In this document: positions 23,332 to 35,480 of the stretch, one piece after another | How positions within the stretch are numbered: position 1 is the stretch's first letter | Layout: each line of letters starts with the position of its first letter | Source of the DNA: Curvularia sp. ZM96 | Taxonomy: Eukaryota > Ascomycota > Dothideomycetes > Pleosporales > Pleosporaceae | Direction of reading: 5' to 3' | DNA: 64,000 bases | Assembly (NCBI GenBank): GCA_022457065.1 | Contig: JAJGBQ010000002.1 | Span: 3,906,001 to 3,970,000, forward strand | The notes under the pieces: model-generated | Told to the model about the DNA's origin: nothing | The model's input: the letters and a program-made list of their open reading frames with translations, nothing else | Databases searched by the model: none | Translations under genes and position numbers: made by a program

Positions 23332-25272
23332 TGTAGCTGATTCAACGATGGTCCTGTCGAGTTGGGCGTGGGACTGTGACAACAGCGGAGGGAATGGCGG
23401 CGGATGGGATCCAGGATATTACAATGATGGCGTAGAGAAGGAAAACATTGGGCGATGTGTCGATTGAATCCGTTGTGGCAACCAGCCGCCAGAAGACAAG
23501 TGATAGAGTGAGCAAAGGCGGAAGCGTGCGCAGTGTAACGCAACCGAAGGATTGAGGGCTCAAAACCAGCTTGCTGCGGGTAGTAGAGGAGGGCGGCGGC
23601 CAGGGGGAAGCATGGCTTTTGGGGAAGCTCTGGCGTGGCGCGCGGACTGGATGCTTGGGGCAGACGACTAGACATGGGTGGCTTTCACAAGTCTCGGTTC
23701 GAGGAAATGAAAAGAAGCTCATCCCTGCCATGCGCAGGGTCCCTCAACACGCACGGGCGCGCGCGCCGTCAGGGGCGGGAGGTCGTGGATTAACGGCTGG
23801 CCTGTTTTCGACGAGAGAGAGGCCGGCGGCAACGGGTGCAAGGGCCGCAATCAAATCCTGCCGCGTGCCTGAATGCGCCCGGACGAGCTGGCGGGCATAA
23901 AACGCATTGTACATGCATACGTACACGATGAGAGTCGCCGTGGGCGCCGTGGTGGTGGTCGACGTGGTTGTGGTTGTGGTCGTGTTTGCAATGGTTGCGC
24001 CGGGCTGCAGTGCATAACCCATGCCACAGCACATGGAATCCTACGGTGCCTGCAGCCCTGTCCGAAGCGTGACTCGGCCCACCCAATAAGGGATCGTCTC
24101 CGCTCGTGGCAATAATAGTGTGGTCATTGAACGGCCTTGTGTGTGCTGGATGCCGATTTGGGCCCTAAGTGCGAATCAGTCCATCACTCGCCCTTCTTGT
24201 ACACACTCGTTAAGACGCCGACGTAGCGTGCATGCATATCACCCATCTACTTCACACCCATTACCGCGCCACGGGTGTGCATGAGCCAGCTTCCCGCACT
24301 TACAGCATCGGCGGTCCGCAAATCGAAATGGGCGTGGGCGTGGACGTGGGCGTGAGCATGGGCGTGCGCTCAGCAGCCCTCTCCTGAGGGGCCAGGCTGT
24401 TTGTTATCGCTCGTTTGTTGCCCAGCACGCCGCAGACGAAACTGGCGTCCTGACGGCCTTTTGCGCCTACACATGCCTACTAGTATGGTTGCGCTGCCCA
24501 GTCTGCTGCGTCGGCTCCGCCGTCCGGCACGGCTTTGTGCTCGACGACGTTGGTGTGCGAATACCCTCTCAGGCCTGGGCTGTCCTGCGGAAGGGCTGAA
24601 ACACTGGCCACTGGCCGTCCGTGGAGAACCAGTGCTGGCGTGCGGCCGGCGTTGTGTGCCGCACCACGACAGCGAGTCGCTCCATTGCCTTCCATACTAT
24701 ACGGATACGTAGCGCGTCATGGCCGTGGTGCTTGTCGTCGCAGTACATGGTGTGCATGTATGATCAGCGACCAGGTGGGCCTGGCCATGATTGGATGTGG
24801 GGAATACTCCGATGCACTTAAGATATGGGTTCCCAGTCGGCATCACCATAGCTCGGCCACGGCGACGAATATGCTCCAACAGGTCCATTGTGCTGCCGTG
24901 CTTCGCTCGCTGGTGCATGCGTTGGTATCGTCGAGCCTGCGGGCGTCGCCGGCCGCCAGATCGCTCCACTGGGCCGCGTGGTAGTTTGCTCGATCAAAGT
25001 TTGTTTGGGTGCGCTAACCAGTCGTCTCATCGTCCGGTCCGCATTTTTCTCCCATCTAGCAAAGCTCTAAAATTGCGACCTGCCGGGCATGCGAGCCTCT
25101 GATTGGCTGCATATCCATCGGGTCTTGGCATCTAATCACAGCCACATCGCTCTCCGCATGCCTCTCTGCACCAAGGCCCATCTTTTTTTTCATGGCGCCA
25201 CGCTCCGCCGCCACGCTTGCCCTGGTGTCCATCAACCGCCTGCCCTGTCTGTCAAGCGTCTAACCCATCAAC
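23332..25272. other. Divergent intergenic region between the DENN gene and BCD1
   Basis: Holds the promoters of two divergently transcribed genes. Simple GT/GGT-rich repeats occur at about 23945-23985 and GGGCGT-like tandem units at 24330-24369. No gene recognised. Confidence 0.6.
24330..24369. repeat. GGGCGT-type short tandem repeat
   Basis: Imperfect hexamer units (GGGCGT with GGACGT and GAGCAT variants) repeated about six times in noncoding DNA. Confidence 0.8.
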
Positions 25273-26765
25273 ATGAACGACAACTCAGACAGCGCGTTGC
25301 TCAACGAGCTGTGCAGCGTCTGGTAGGTCATGACAATTCTCTTCCGATAACGTTAACACTCAAGCGGAAAAGCTCTAGACCGCCCAGCCAGCGGTCCAAT
25401 CACAGCTGCATCCTAGTCTTCACAGCAAGCAGCCAGCCAGCCAGCCATGCATAGTCGGCCCCCAGTAGTCCACTGCTGACAGTTCCCTCCAGCAACACCA
25501 CCAAATTCAAATATCGTTGTCCAGGTTGCGATGCACGCACATGCTCTCTGCCATGTTACAAGCGCCATCAGCAGTGGGCACAGTGCTCTGGCCGGCGAGA
25601 CCCAACCAAGTTTGTCAAAAAATCTCAGTTGCTAACGCCGGCCGGCATCGATCATGACTTCAACTTTCTCTCCAACATAGAGCGGGACATGGACAGAGCC
25701 GATAAGGTTGCCGCCAATGCCACCGCTCCGGCCCCCGAACAAGGCCTGTCAACCCGTCAGCGCGCTGGCGTGCCCTATTCTAAACTCGAGGTAGCTGCTG
25801 GCGTCACCATCATCCGAGCGCCCCAAGGCTTGAGCAGGCAGAGGGACAACAAGTCGCACCTGTCCGCCACAAAGTGAGACACCCCGCTTACTTCTCACGT
25901 GCATGTAACACTGCTGATCTGCATCCCCAGAAAAGCCTCCCGCAACATCGTGTGGACGCTCGAGTGGATAGACGATGCATCTAAGAGGCGCGTGCTTACT
26001 CAGACCTCGTCTGTACAGCTAATTAAAGATGCACAGCCTTTTGCACCGCATCATGGCACAGAGGCTAAAAGCAAGAAACGGAAGCTCAACACCGAAGCTC
26101 CTGCTCCAGCTGTCACCTCTCTAAACACAACCCAGTCACAGCACCACTATGCCGAGCCTCTTGCAGAGGCTCAAGAACAGTCCCTTTTACCCCTTCACGT
26201 GGACGCTGAGACAGCGATCGACCATGCGTCCCCAGGACCCGTCGCTCTTGGCCGAGGAGATGCAACCCCTCGTCGGCCGGACCAAGGACAAGCCACCGCA
26301 AAAGGGCAAACGGACGTGCCAGACGTACACCATAGCGATCCTGACCATGATGAGCGAACCCCCCAACCCATGGATCACGGGCGGCAACCCAAGTTTTTTC
26401 TGCTAAAGCCTCGCACGAGCACAACTCGCAGGGTACTCATACCCCTGAATTCATCTTCCACAATCGCCGAGAGCCTGCGTGGCCGTACTGTTCTCGAGTT
26501 CCCGACTATTCATGTGTTTCCTCCAGACCTAGGTGAATTACCAAAGGACGAGTTTATGCTAGAAGAGGAGTATGCCGAGTTGGAGGGGGAGCAGCAAAAG
26601 GAATTTAATGAGCTCATGGGAGAGCTTGACCCCGACATTCTCAAGAGATTGAAGGAGGGGGAAGAGGGGGCATTAAGGGACGGGGTAGGTGGTGTTGGTC
26701 AGGAGGAAGTGGACAGTAAAAAGATTTTGGACGTGCTCAAGCAAGATCTCGGTGGACGTTTGTGA
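25273..26765 (+). CDS. BCD1: Box C/D snoRNA assembly factor BCD1 (HIT zinc finger)
   Basis: Predicted 421 aa from exons 25273-25322, 25493-25873 and 25931-26765. The first intron (170 nt) splits the codon of a zinc-ligand Cys. After splicing, the N terminus reads LCSVC...RCPGCDARTCSLPCYKRHQQW, a complete zf-HIT module. It is followed by QLLTPAGIDHDFNFLSNIER and by KKASRNIVWTLEWID, both typical of Bcd1/ZNHIT6. The C-terminal half contains the conserved RTVLEFPTIHVFPPD motif and an acidic end. BCD1 is a nuclear factor needed for assembly and stability of box C/D snoRNPs. The middle (about residues 180-280) is low-complexity and probably disordered. The intron assignment is well supported by family motifs on both sides. 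Confidence 0.93.
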
Positions 26766-29615
26766 TCCCAGTCGACCAAGCTTCATGTGCGCCACGCCAA
26801 AAGAAACTTTACCCTTGATATTTTGTATGCATCCGGTCACTGCTGGAAAAGAAAAGAAAGGCCTATGACAAGTGGCTCGCTTCAAGAGATGGGCTTCTTT
26901 TTGTTACCAAGGCAGATACCCTCACACCCTCACTATGAATGACGACCTTTAAGCGTATTCGTTATATTATCCAAAAGCAAACATGTATACATGCCGTCCG
27001 TCTTTGTTTCAAGGTACCCCACTATTCCACCCGCGGCATAGACGCCGCTCGCTTGCTTTTTCTACACCCAGCCATGCTTGACTCTCAACACACGGAATCG
27101 CCATCCGCCCATCCAGGTCACATTACACTTTCAACGGCCTCAACGTCTCCACTATTCTGTACCTTATTGCTTTTTCTCAATGATCCTTCCTTGTTTTGAC
27201 GCGTAGCCTTCTCCTTTCTTCCCTAATAACCCCCGTGACGTATGCTCATGCAGGTTCGTCTCTAATCGTCAAGCGTCGTCCGCATAGCCTTTCTGCCTTT
27301 TCCCTTTCCCTCTGGTCGGCTACTCCCTCGCTCCCTTCTCAATAGGCACAGGGCTTCCGTTCTTGCCGCAAGCGCATTCGTGCCCACTTTTCCTGGAGCC
27401 TTAGAGTCGCAGGCAAAAAAAAAACTGACTCTTCAAACGTCAATCTATGTCTAACACGGTATTTGCCTAGTTGGTGCGCCGAGGAGCTGATGTGATTACG
27501 ACAATCTCGACAAGACGTGCCGATGCGGCTCCCCAAGGGATTGCGACAAGGTTGATCCTACTGCGCTTGTATGTATACTACTAGCGCAACATCGTATCCG
27601 GCTTTGCTTTGATTGGTATAGTGCCTATTGCGCATTCTCTCGTCTACCACTAATTCTCCCAGCCCACTAACTCCGCTCCTCAATCTCAATAATATTCGGG
27701 ACTTTTTTTTTTTTGGCCGAGCGGAGGAAGACAAACAGCCATGTCCATCTGCCAAAGCCATCGCGGGCAGAAAACCAACTCGTGCATAACGCCCTAATTC
27801 ACTGCGCCTCTCTCGCTATTCTTTACATAGTAGCACCACGCTTACTGATCAGCCATCATGCGGCATATCGCCGGTAACCTATAAGCGGAGAATCAAACAC
27901 ACAGTCCAGGGTATAGTGATTTTCAAGGCGAACAAAAAATGCCAGTATGCATGTAAGCCCGCTAACCAACATCTCAAACAAACGTTTATCTCCTCAAACC
28001 ATTACACCCCTGTATCGGAGCAATCATACCTGCCGCTCTTATTAGTACCCCGGGTCATTTCTGTCTCTGCTCCACTTGCCGCAAATGCCAATGCAACATA
28101 GCAATCCCTCATGCATGTGACTTGCGACGCAGTAGTTCTCGAAAGCGGAAAAGCCCCTTCCTCCACCCGCGTTCAAACTGACTCTTGTCTTTTCTCCGCC
28201 ACACTGCTGCTGCTGCTGCTGCTAATGCACCGCGTCTCTTTCCCCGGCCCCAACTCCGACCCATGACCATAACACTACGCGCGTTTGTACTATGTATGTA
28301 GAGGCACGACTCAGCCTCTGCAGATACAGAGAACGGTGATTCGTCCAGCGTGCGTAATTATCATTAAGGCAGCCTCAGCTGCCCAGCGCAGCCACCACCA
28401 ACCAAACAATCGACCCCTCACTCAACGTCGTATCTTCGTCTGAACTGAAACAAAACAAATCATTTGTAGTTGTCCTATCGCTTGCTTTGCATAAGTAGCG
28501 CAACAGTTCCAGAAAACGGCCGGGGCAGAATGGGAGGTGAGAGTCTGGAGCTACGGAACTGGTTTCATCCAAGGAAGCAGCCTCAGCACGAAGTGAGGTG
28601 TTGCGGTTAGATAGCTGATGCCAAGGGCAAATGTGCTGAGCATGCGAGGCTGAGGTTGTCGGTGAGAAAGAGGGGGAGATAGAGAGACCGAGAAGGGAGG
28701 GGGGTTGCGTATGTTTCGCATTCTCCCATGGTTCGTCGCCATGTCTGAGAAAGCCTTTTGTGGGCTGATGGGAGTTGCTGTAGCTGATGCATGTGCTGAG
28801 CTTATGAAAAGTACACACTTGGGTAGTAACGATTTATTCGCGCAAGCACAATATTTTGTTCTCAATACGGTGGTATAGATAGACTGCTATAGCGTATACG
28901 TAAGCCTCTATAGTATAGGATATTATTGCTCAGAGATATCGAAAAACACCGAATACAGAATTGTGAAAAGTTCAAGTTTAAAGGACCTTCTTTTCTTATC
29001 ATACTAGGTGTTGTTATGAACTCTTTTAGCTATAGTACTATAAGCTGTTCATATGATAAAACAAAAGGTTCTCTCCTAAGTCTCAGCTTTCTAAGTTTTC
29101 GGTTTAACTATCTGGTATATACTATGTGCGAGAATAAGTCTTGTGAATAACTATTCTTAATTTTATGTGTTAACATTCGGGAAAAGGTTAGATGGGTAGT
29201 CTTAGGTCCAGTAGAAGATGCGTTGGGCGAACAGATCGTTGTCTTAGTATTACGTGGTCTACAGAAAAGGAGGAAAGATGAGAAGTTAGAGGAATATCAA
29301 AAATGCTCATAAAAGCAGCATCTACGCAAGAGGTTCATCTCAACGTTTTCTTGTGACGCGGCTTAAGTTATGCGTGTATTTTCTTCTGGACTAGAGATGT
29401 ACACCACCAGGCCTTCTCAGTTCACGACAAGGTTCCTTCTCAATCTAAGCAATGATGGAAAAAGATGCAATAAGTATTCTAGATTTTGGCATGACAGCAT
29501 CTCAGTCATGACACTAGATCTTCGACTCTATCTATACTTTCTATCCAAAGTCCTGCGGTAACTCCCGAGTAATTCACTTCTCCATCTTCACCCTAAATGG
29601 TCCTTTTTCTCTCAT
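26766..29615. other. Intergenic, no gene recognised
   Basis: The 2.85 kb between BCD1 and the APS kinase 3' end. A CTG repeat lies at 28204-28223. An AT-rich block from about 28860 to 29560 is unlike the surrounding composition and may be an old, RIP-affected repeat remnant, although I see no coding similarity. The open frames, including a 147-aa one at 28375-28818 on the minus strand, have no recognisable features. Confidence 0.55.
28204..28223. repeat. CTG trinucleotide repeat
   Basis: Six to seven CTG units in noncoding DNA. Confidence 0.9.
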
Positions 29616-30372
29616 CTACGCCTTCTCCAAAAGTCCCTTTGCTTGCAAATAATCCACAATCTCCTTGACACTCTCCTCGACACTCTTCTGATCACTCCGG
29701 ATATGAATCTCCGGCTTCTCAGGCGCCTCGTAGGGCGCGCTGATGCCCGTGAACTCTGGGATCTTGCCCTCTCTCGCCTTCTTGTAGAGACCCTTGGGAT
29801 CGCGCGCCTCGGCGACTTCGAGAGGCAGGTCGACAAAGACCTCGACAAAGGCGAGCGGCGAGTCGGTGCCGGTGGTGACGGCGTGCAAGTCGCGGGCTTG
29901 GGCGCGGTCGGCTTTGTAGGGCGAGATAAAGGATGTGATTGCGATTGTGGAAGAGTCAGCGAAGAGCTTGGCGACCTGAGAAATGGGTGGTGTTGTTAGT
30001 TTTCTGTATCTTTTCTTGTTTCTTTTGATACGTTCACTGATGCTAGGCCACATACTTCTGCTATCCGCCTAATGTTCTCGTTGCGGTCTTTCTCAGAGAA
30101 ACCAAGGTCCTTGTTCAGACCAAAGCGCACGTTGTCGCCGTCCAGGCGGTAGGCCGCGTATCCAAGGTGCAGGAGGTGCTGCTCGAGAGCCGTCGCAATG
30201 GTGGATTTGCCCGACGCAGATAGGCCGGTGAACCAGATTGTGAAACCTTTCTGCTTGCGATATGAGTTGCGCTCATCGCGCGAAAGAGATGGGTGCCATG
30301 TGATGTTGCTGAAGAGTACTGTTAGCGATTTGTATGCTGGTGGTGGGGTAATGGCGGGGCTCACGTCGCCAT
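29616..30372 (-). CDS. Adenylylsulfate (APS) kinase
   Basis: Phosphorylates APS to PAPS using ATP, the second step of sulfate assimilation, in the cytosol. The predicted 206 aa matches the usual length of about 200-210. There are three exons: a tiny 8-nt first exon (30372-30365, coding MAT minus one base), 30308-30056 and 29975-29616. Splicing gives MATNITWHPSLSRDERN, the typical fungal N terminus. The P-loop GLSASGKST is at residues 31-39, with RLDGDNVRFGLNKDLGFSEKDR downstream binding substrate. The C-terminal half contains SPYKADR and DPKGLYKKAREG. Naive annotation could miss the start, because the first intron also reads open from an in-frame codon upstream. Confidence 0.96.
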
Positions 30373-30827
30373 TGTGAGAGCTGCAGATGACGTCGCGACG
30401 GGTGGGTTAAGAGGATGAGCAAAAGTAACAAGTTCGAGTAGATTGGCTGGGGGACTTTCGGGGTGAAGCAGCGTTTTAAAGCGTAAAAGTAGAAGGCTGA
30501 TCCAATTTTCTCCGCAAGAATCTTTTGTCCCAGTAAAAACATGGGATCCTCTTAGCGTGAATGACGTGCTGCTGGGCTTTCTGTGGGGAGGTAACGCGTA
30601 TTGCAGGAGTGTACCTCATGTTGCGTGCCGTTGTCGGCCACATAGAGAGGCAACCTTTATTCTCAATAAATACAACACTTGTAGAGTATATGCACTCACT
30701 CTGTGCATACAAAGCCTTGTTAGTGTTTGAGAACACTGTGTTTGTCTCCAAAAAACAAAAAATCATTGGCGAACAATCAATCGCAATTTGCTCAGCGACG
30801 TAATAGCTTTTGAATCGAATGAATCAC

Positions 30828-32816
30828 TTAGGGAATACCGCCTGCAAAACTCGACGCCCTTGTCGGTCGGTGCCGTAGTTCAGGGCTCCTACCATCGCCG
30901 TCCCATCCGTGCATGGATGGTATCTCGCCCCTGCTTCCATTCTTCCTCAACTGCCCACCATCTCCTCCTGCTATACCACCAGCAGGCGCAAGATCAAAAG
31001 GCTTCCTGCGCCTGACAAGCTGGTATCCTCGGTCAAGTTCTACTTCAATGGCACATCGGATTTTCAACGCCGTGACTGCTGGCCACACGATTCTCTCACC
31101 CTTCAGGATCCAATAATCTATTGCTTCTTTTGTTGGATTCTCCAGAAGCTTGAAGAAGTCGCTTGGGGTGAGCTCGGGTACCAGCGTAAGGCTAGGTCCA
31201 GGAATATTTTCATCGAGCAGGAATCGTCGGATTGAAGGAGAAAGTAGACCGAGCTCGTCTAGCTGTTGCAATCTGTGCTGTATTTCTAAGACCACGAGAC
31301 GAAGAATCGGCATGCTGAGTCGCAAGCGGCCGTCCTGCTTTGGGTTCGGATGGTGTAGGTCGGAGCGCAGAAAGGGCGCAAGATAGGGCCGCGCCTGTGA
31401 GACGATAAAGTGATTCACGTTGAAAAGCTCGCCGATACGATGTAGAGGCGACTCACGGTCACGGTAGGAGGCGTGTGTATATGGGCGGAAAGTGGTTTTG
31501 GAGGCTGGAGACCATGGGACGATATTGCCCTCTTCATCTTTGCACATCATTGTGACTTGGTGATAAAGCGTCGACGAGGCCGTCGCGTTGGAAGCGAGTG
31601 CTGCGGACCAGATGAGCTGTAGCTGTCAGTAGATTCTTTAGTAAATGCACATGGGTATACGTACCACATTGGGGGCTGTTAGGTAGTTGAGGAGGTTTGG
31701 AACGCTGTCACCACCACTAGTCGTGACTGTGATGTTCAAAACCCTCTTTGTCCTCGCATATGCTTCCTCAAAGGTCAGGTCCCCAACATTAGCTCTAAGG
31801 AGTTGTTCGAGTACGTCCACGTCCAGAAAATGGCCTTGATTCCACCATCTCTTAACACGGCGTATGAGGGTTTCGAGTCGTCTAGTACCTCGAGTGCCTT
31901 TCCTGTATGGCCGGTTTGAGAAGGCTGTCAAGTCGATGTTCCTCCCCGTCAGAAACTCAAGCAGCTCGTCTTCCGTATGAACACCCACCAGTGCCGCTAT
32001 GAGTGCCCCGGTAGCAGTCCCAGCAATGATTCGGGGAAGCAACCCGCGCAAATGAAGCGCTTTAACAACACCCAGGTGACACAGGCCAAAGACTTGTCCG
32101 CCTTGGAGTACAAGGACCGATCTCCCAAACGCTTGCCTCGTATCATGAAGAACATCCAGCTTCGCCTGATTCGTCAACCCTGTGTCCGAGTTTCTCGATG
32201 TGGGATATTGTGTGAGGTTCTCGATCGCGTAAGCAACTTGTGTAACATAGTCTTCGATTAAGAGTTTCGTTCCGGCATAAGCGCGGTTGTAGAGTCGCGA
32301 GGCGGTTATGTTTCCGAGGTTCCGTACGAGACCGCTGCGGAGCAGGTTGATGACGCCAAGGATGTCATTGTCTTCTTGGGCGTCGTAGAGGGCAGAGAGA
32401 CGCTGGTGGATGAGGCGATGATCGTAGTCTTTGCTCTTAGCCGTCTGTCGCCTGTAAACGCCATGGTCAGTTGAATGCACAAAGTGCACGCGTCTTGTTG
32501 AGGAGGGGACGAAAGACTTACCACAGGTCATAGTCGAGGACCTCATCGAGCTTGTACGCAGCAGCCTCCCATTCTTCAAACAGCTTCGCATTGCTGATCG
32601 CCTCCAGCAGCAGGTCTCTTTGGCTCTTCTGCGTCCACCATGCGTAGAGTTTCTTCAACATGTCAGCTCTGCACGCAGGAGTGCTTCAAGCAGCTGGGCA
32701 ACTGGAATAGCCGATGCCGGGAGAGAACGTACCCTCTGCCAAAAGAAAGCGACGTCAAACAAGCATAATAAGAAGCTCCACAGCGCCCCGGACGCGATGC
32801 TTAACCATCCATCCAT
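30828..32816 (-). CDS. Patatin/Tgl-type lipase homolog, both catalytic-dyad residues replaced
   Basis: Predicted 596 aa from exons 32816-32733, 32652-32522, 32451-31665 and 31616-30828. An N-terminal hydrophobic segment ending FFWQR precedes the typical lead-in KSQRDLLLEA and the DLWRQ region. The patatin core has an oxyanion-type loop (LQGGQVFGLCHLGVVKAL). The nucleophile elbow reads GTATG at residues 216-220, with Ala218 (codon 32015-32013) where GxSxG needs Ser. The expected Asp-Gly motif before SELFNVNHFIVSQ-type sequence reads Ala-Ser-Tyr (Ala383), so the dyad Asp is also absent. The remainder, including NVLIWSA and ELFNVNHFIVSQ, is well conserved and uninterrupted. Family members are triacylglycerol lipases or phospholipases of lipid droplets. 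This one looks like a pseudoenzyme (inference). Confidence 0.88.
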
Positions 32817-33114
32817 GGCACTTTGGGTTACTCCAGAAAATGACCGGCTGATAGCGCCGCAGTGTGAGTAGGGCGCATGTTCATTCGCTGAGTGTGTGGA
32901 AGCCAGCTGCCATCGAGTAAGTGGAACGCGTATCGGGGGATGGATGCCGACTTTCACATGCAAGTGACGGGCCGAACCTCTCTGTCAGCGCATGTGGCTG
33001 ACGGTCATGCGGAGCGCACTAGCCACAACCAGCCAATCATGCATGTTGTAAGCGTTGAAGCTTCACATGCCTTTCTTTCCACATACAATGTTCGCGTTCA
33101 TGTAATCTCGAAAA

Positions 33115-33732
33115 ATGCCGGGCACATCTCTTTGGCTATTGCCGCCGGCAGACCACCCCCTCAATCAAGTCCTGTCGGCACTCATCGATAAGACATCTGG
33201 GCAGTTTGGTTCCCCGCACCGCTTCCTCCCCCACGTCACCTTGACGTCCGAAATCTTGCCTTCAAAATACGGTTCAGATGCTCAGGCCTGGCTGGATTCT
33301 CTCGAATTGATTCCGGGAAACGACGTGCGAGTCAACTTCGAGCGTCTAGGTAGCGAAGATGTCTTCGTCCGAAAGTTGTACATCAAATGTGAAAAGGACG
33401 ACGGGCTGCGAAAGCTAGCGAAGCAGTGCAGACAACAAGTCGAAGGGTTCTCAGATGAGAAGAAAGCAGAAGATTGGTCTAAAGAGGCGTATATGCCACA
33501 TCTCAGCTTATTGTAGTAAGTGTGTAGACTCGAATGAAGTGTGCATGTGCTGATATGTTGTAGCCACGACTGTCCTCAAGTAGATGCAAAGGGGCTGGCA
33601 TCGGTGGACATGCTTGAAGTCAAAACCGAAGGGAGCTCAGAGATGAGGGGCTGGGTTGGTGGGAGAGTGGTGCTGGTGCCGACTGACAGATCGATAGACC
33701 AGTGGTCACCAATAGCCGAAAGGACCATCTGA
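33115..33732 (+). CDS. CPD1: 2',3'-cyclic-nucleotide 3'-phosphodiesterase (CPD1-like, 2H family)
   Basis: Predicted 189 aa from two exons, 33115-33515 and 33564-33732, joined through a 48-nt intron so that HLSLL continues as YHDC. The two catalytic H-x-T/S-x motifs are HVTL at residues 40-43 and HLSL at 129-132, as in the 2H phosphoesterase superfamily. Yeast Cpd1 hydrolyses ADP-ribose 1'',2''-cyclic phosphate arising from tRNA splicing. The same role is likely but not shown here. The length is slightly below the yeast protein. It lies about 300 bp from, and divergent to, the patatin-like gene. Confidence 0.9.
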
Positions 33733-33930
33733 TATCGCGGCAGCACAATCTGTATGTGACCTGAAGCTTTTGATCTATTGCGAGTACAGACCAAATTGAT
33801 ACAAAGCATATAGAAGTGGACAGTTACTATGATGTCATTCATTACTAAACTAATATTACAATGTCATAGGAAATTATCCCTGGTATCGCTTTCATGTCTG
33901 CTGATCGCGTCGTGTCATAATGCTATGCAC

Positions 33931-35480
33931 TTATTTCATGAATCCGGCCTTGCCATCACCATCGGCGTCGACCTCTGTGAAATTGGTTAGCAACATGGCT
34001 TATATAAGAATTCTTAAGACCTACTGGGGTTGAGCTTGTCCATCAGGCTCGGCTTGTGGTTACCTGCTTAGTGTTGGCCTTTCTTTTCTTGCAATAATCT
34101 CACTTGTTCTTCTTCGGCCTGAGTGTGGGGACGGGCTTTAGAGACATCTTCAACGAGAGCTCTAGGCAAGCCACCATCCTCATTGGGACGATGGGCCAAG
34201 TCGCCTCTGTCTCCAACACCATGCGGCTTTCCTTGGGAGTCAAGCGTACCTGTAGCGCCAACGTGCTCTGAATGAGAGTTAGCTAAATTCATGCTTCTTG
34301 ATTTGGGTGGCACATACTGTCACGGGTGGGGTCGTTCAAGTCGCTGCTGCCAACAGAGCTGCGGTTGTGCGAGCCAGTGTTGGACAGGTCACGGGCATCG
34401 ACCTTGCCATCGTTGTTACGGTCCATGGGGTTGCGGGTCTCGTAGCCAGCGCGGTTGTGCGAGCCAGTGTTGGATAGGTCGTGAGCATCGACCCTGCCAT
34501 CGTTGTTGCGATCCATGGGGTTGTGAGTCCCGTGGCTACCAGCGTAGGTTCCAGTCTGGTTGTGGGAACCGCTCTTCAAGTCGCGGGCATCAACCTTGCC
34601 GTCGTTGTTGCGGTCCATGGGGTTGCGGGTTTCATAACCAGCGCGGTTGTGAGAGCCGGTCTTGGACAGATCATGAGCGTTGACCTTGCCATCGTTGTTG
34701 CGGTCCAAGGGGTTATGGGTCCCAAAGTCACCGTGGTGATTGGTAGGAGAGGTGTGGCTATGGGGTGTCGTCTTGTGGGAGAGGCCCTCAGAAGCAGCAA
34801 GAGTGTTAATACCTCCAATGTTCTTAGGGACACCCTCAAATTCGTCATAGCGTTCCTCGCGGCCACTAAGAGATCCACCCTTGGCCTTGAACTGCTCCAT
34901 GGTCATGGCAGGTAGAGCAGTAGTCTCATGGTGGGTAGCCTTGTTGTGGTGAACCTCGTGGATTGGGACTGTGGTGTGGACCACGCTGGGCTGGATTGTC
35001 TCCTTTTGGACTACGGGTTGAATGGTCTCATGGATGTGCTTCAAGATATCAGTTTTGGTAGCCAAAGGAAAGCAGTGTTGCGGCACTTACGTGGTGAACG
35101 TGCTCTCCGCCAATGGTGGGAGCGACGCTCTGGCTGTGGGTGGTCTCTTCGACGCGCCTCTCGTCCGCAAAGCGGGCCTGTTCGCTAACCAGGGCTCTCT
35201 TGGTGCCCTCCGTATCACGGTGGTCGAATTCGCGGTGCTGGACTGCTCCAATCTTGGCAGTGTGAGCCTCTGGAAGGACCTCTCGGTCTTGGATAGGCTG
35301 AATGGTGCGGTGGTAGTGATCTTGGTGAACCTCCTTGTCAATAGCAGTGTTGACCTCCTCGTGAACATGAGGCTTGATGACCTCGTGCTGCACAGCTGGA
35401 GCAACAGCCTCGTGGACAGTAGTATCATGGTGGCCCGACTTGCCCATGAACTCGGTGATCGCTGCCTTTGCTTTGTCCAT
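33931..35480 (-). CDS. Allergen-like protein with four EF-loop-like repeats
   Basis: Predicted 448 aa from exons 35480-35091, 35038-34318, 34267-34104, 34052-34025 and 33974-33931. The N-terminal half is His/Glu-rich (EVIKPHVHEEV, HYHRTIQPIQDREVLPE), like a fungal family often labelled allergen. The second half has four copies of P-[LM]-DRNNDG[KR]V[ND]A[HR]DL, spaced 30-34 residues (DNA about 34340-34730). This fits a calcium loop with Asp at positions 1, 5 and 12 and Asn at 3, as in dockerin-type EF loops. The last two small exons add PSLMDKLNPK and VDADGDGKAGFMK, another D-x-D-x-D-G loop. If the 51-nt intron 34103-34053 is retained, a TAA at 34070-34068 ends the protein at 436 aa. There is no signal peptide, so it is probably intracellular. 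Function unknown. Confidence 0.82.
34340..34730 (-). repeat. Coding tandem repeats of a Ca-loop-like module
   Basis: Four copies of a 90-102-bp unit inside the allergen-like gene, each encoding DRNNDG plus VxAxDL. Copies 2 and 4 are nearly identical in protein, which suggests recent duplication or homogenisation. Confidence 0.9.

Noticed and set aside
28375..28865. Minus-strand frames of 104-147 aa
   Set aside because: No recognisable domain, start context or intron; treated as chance.
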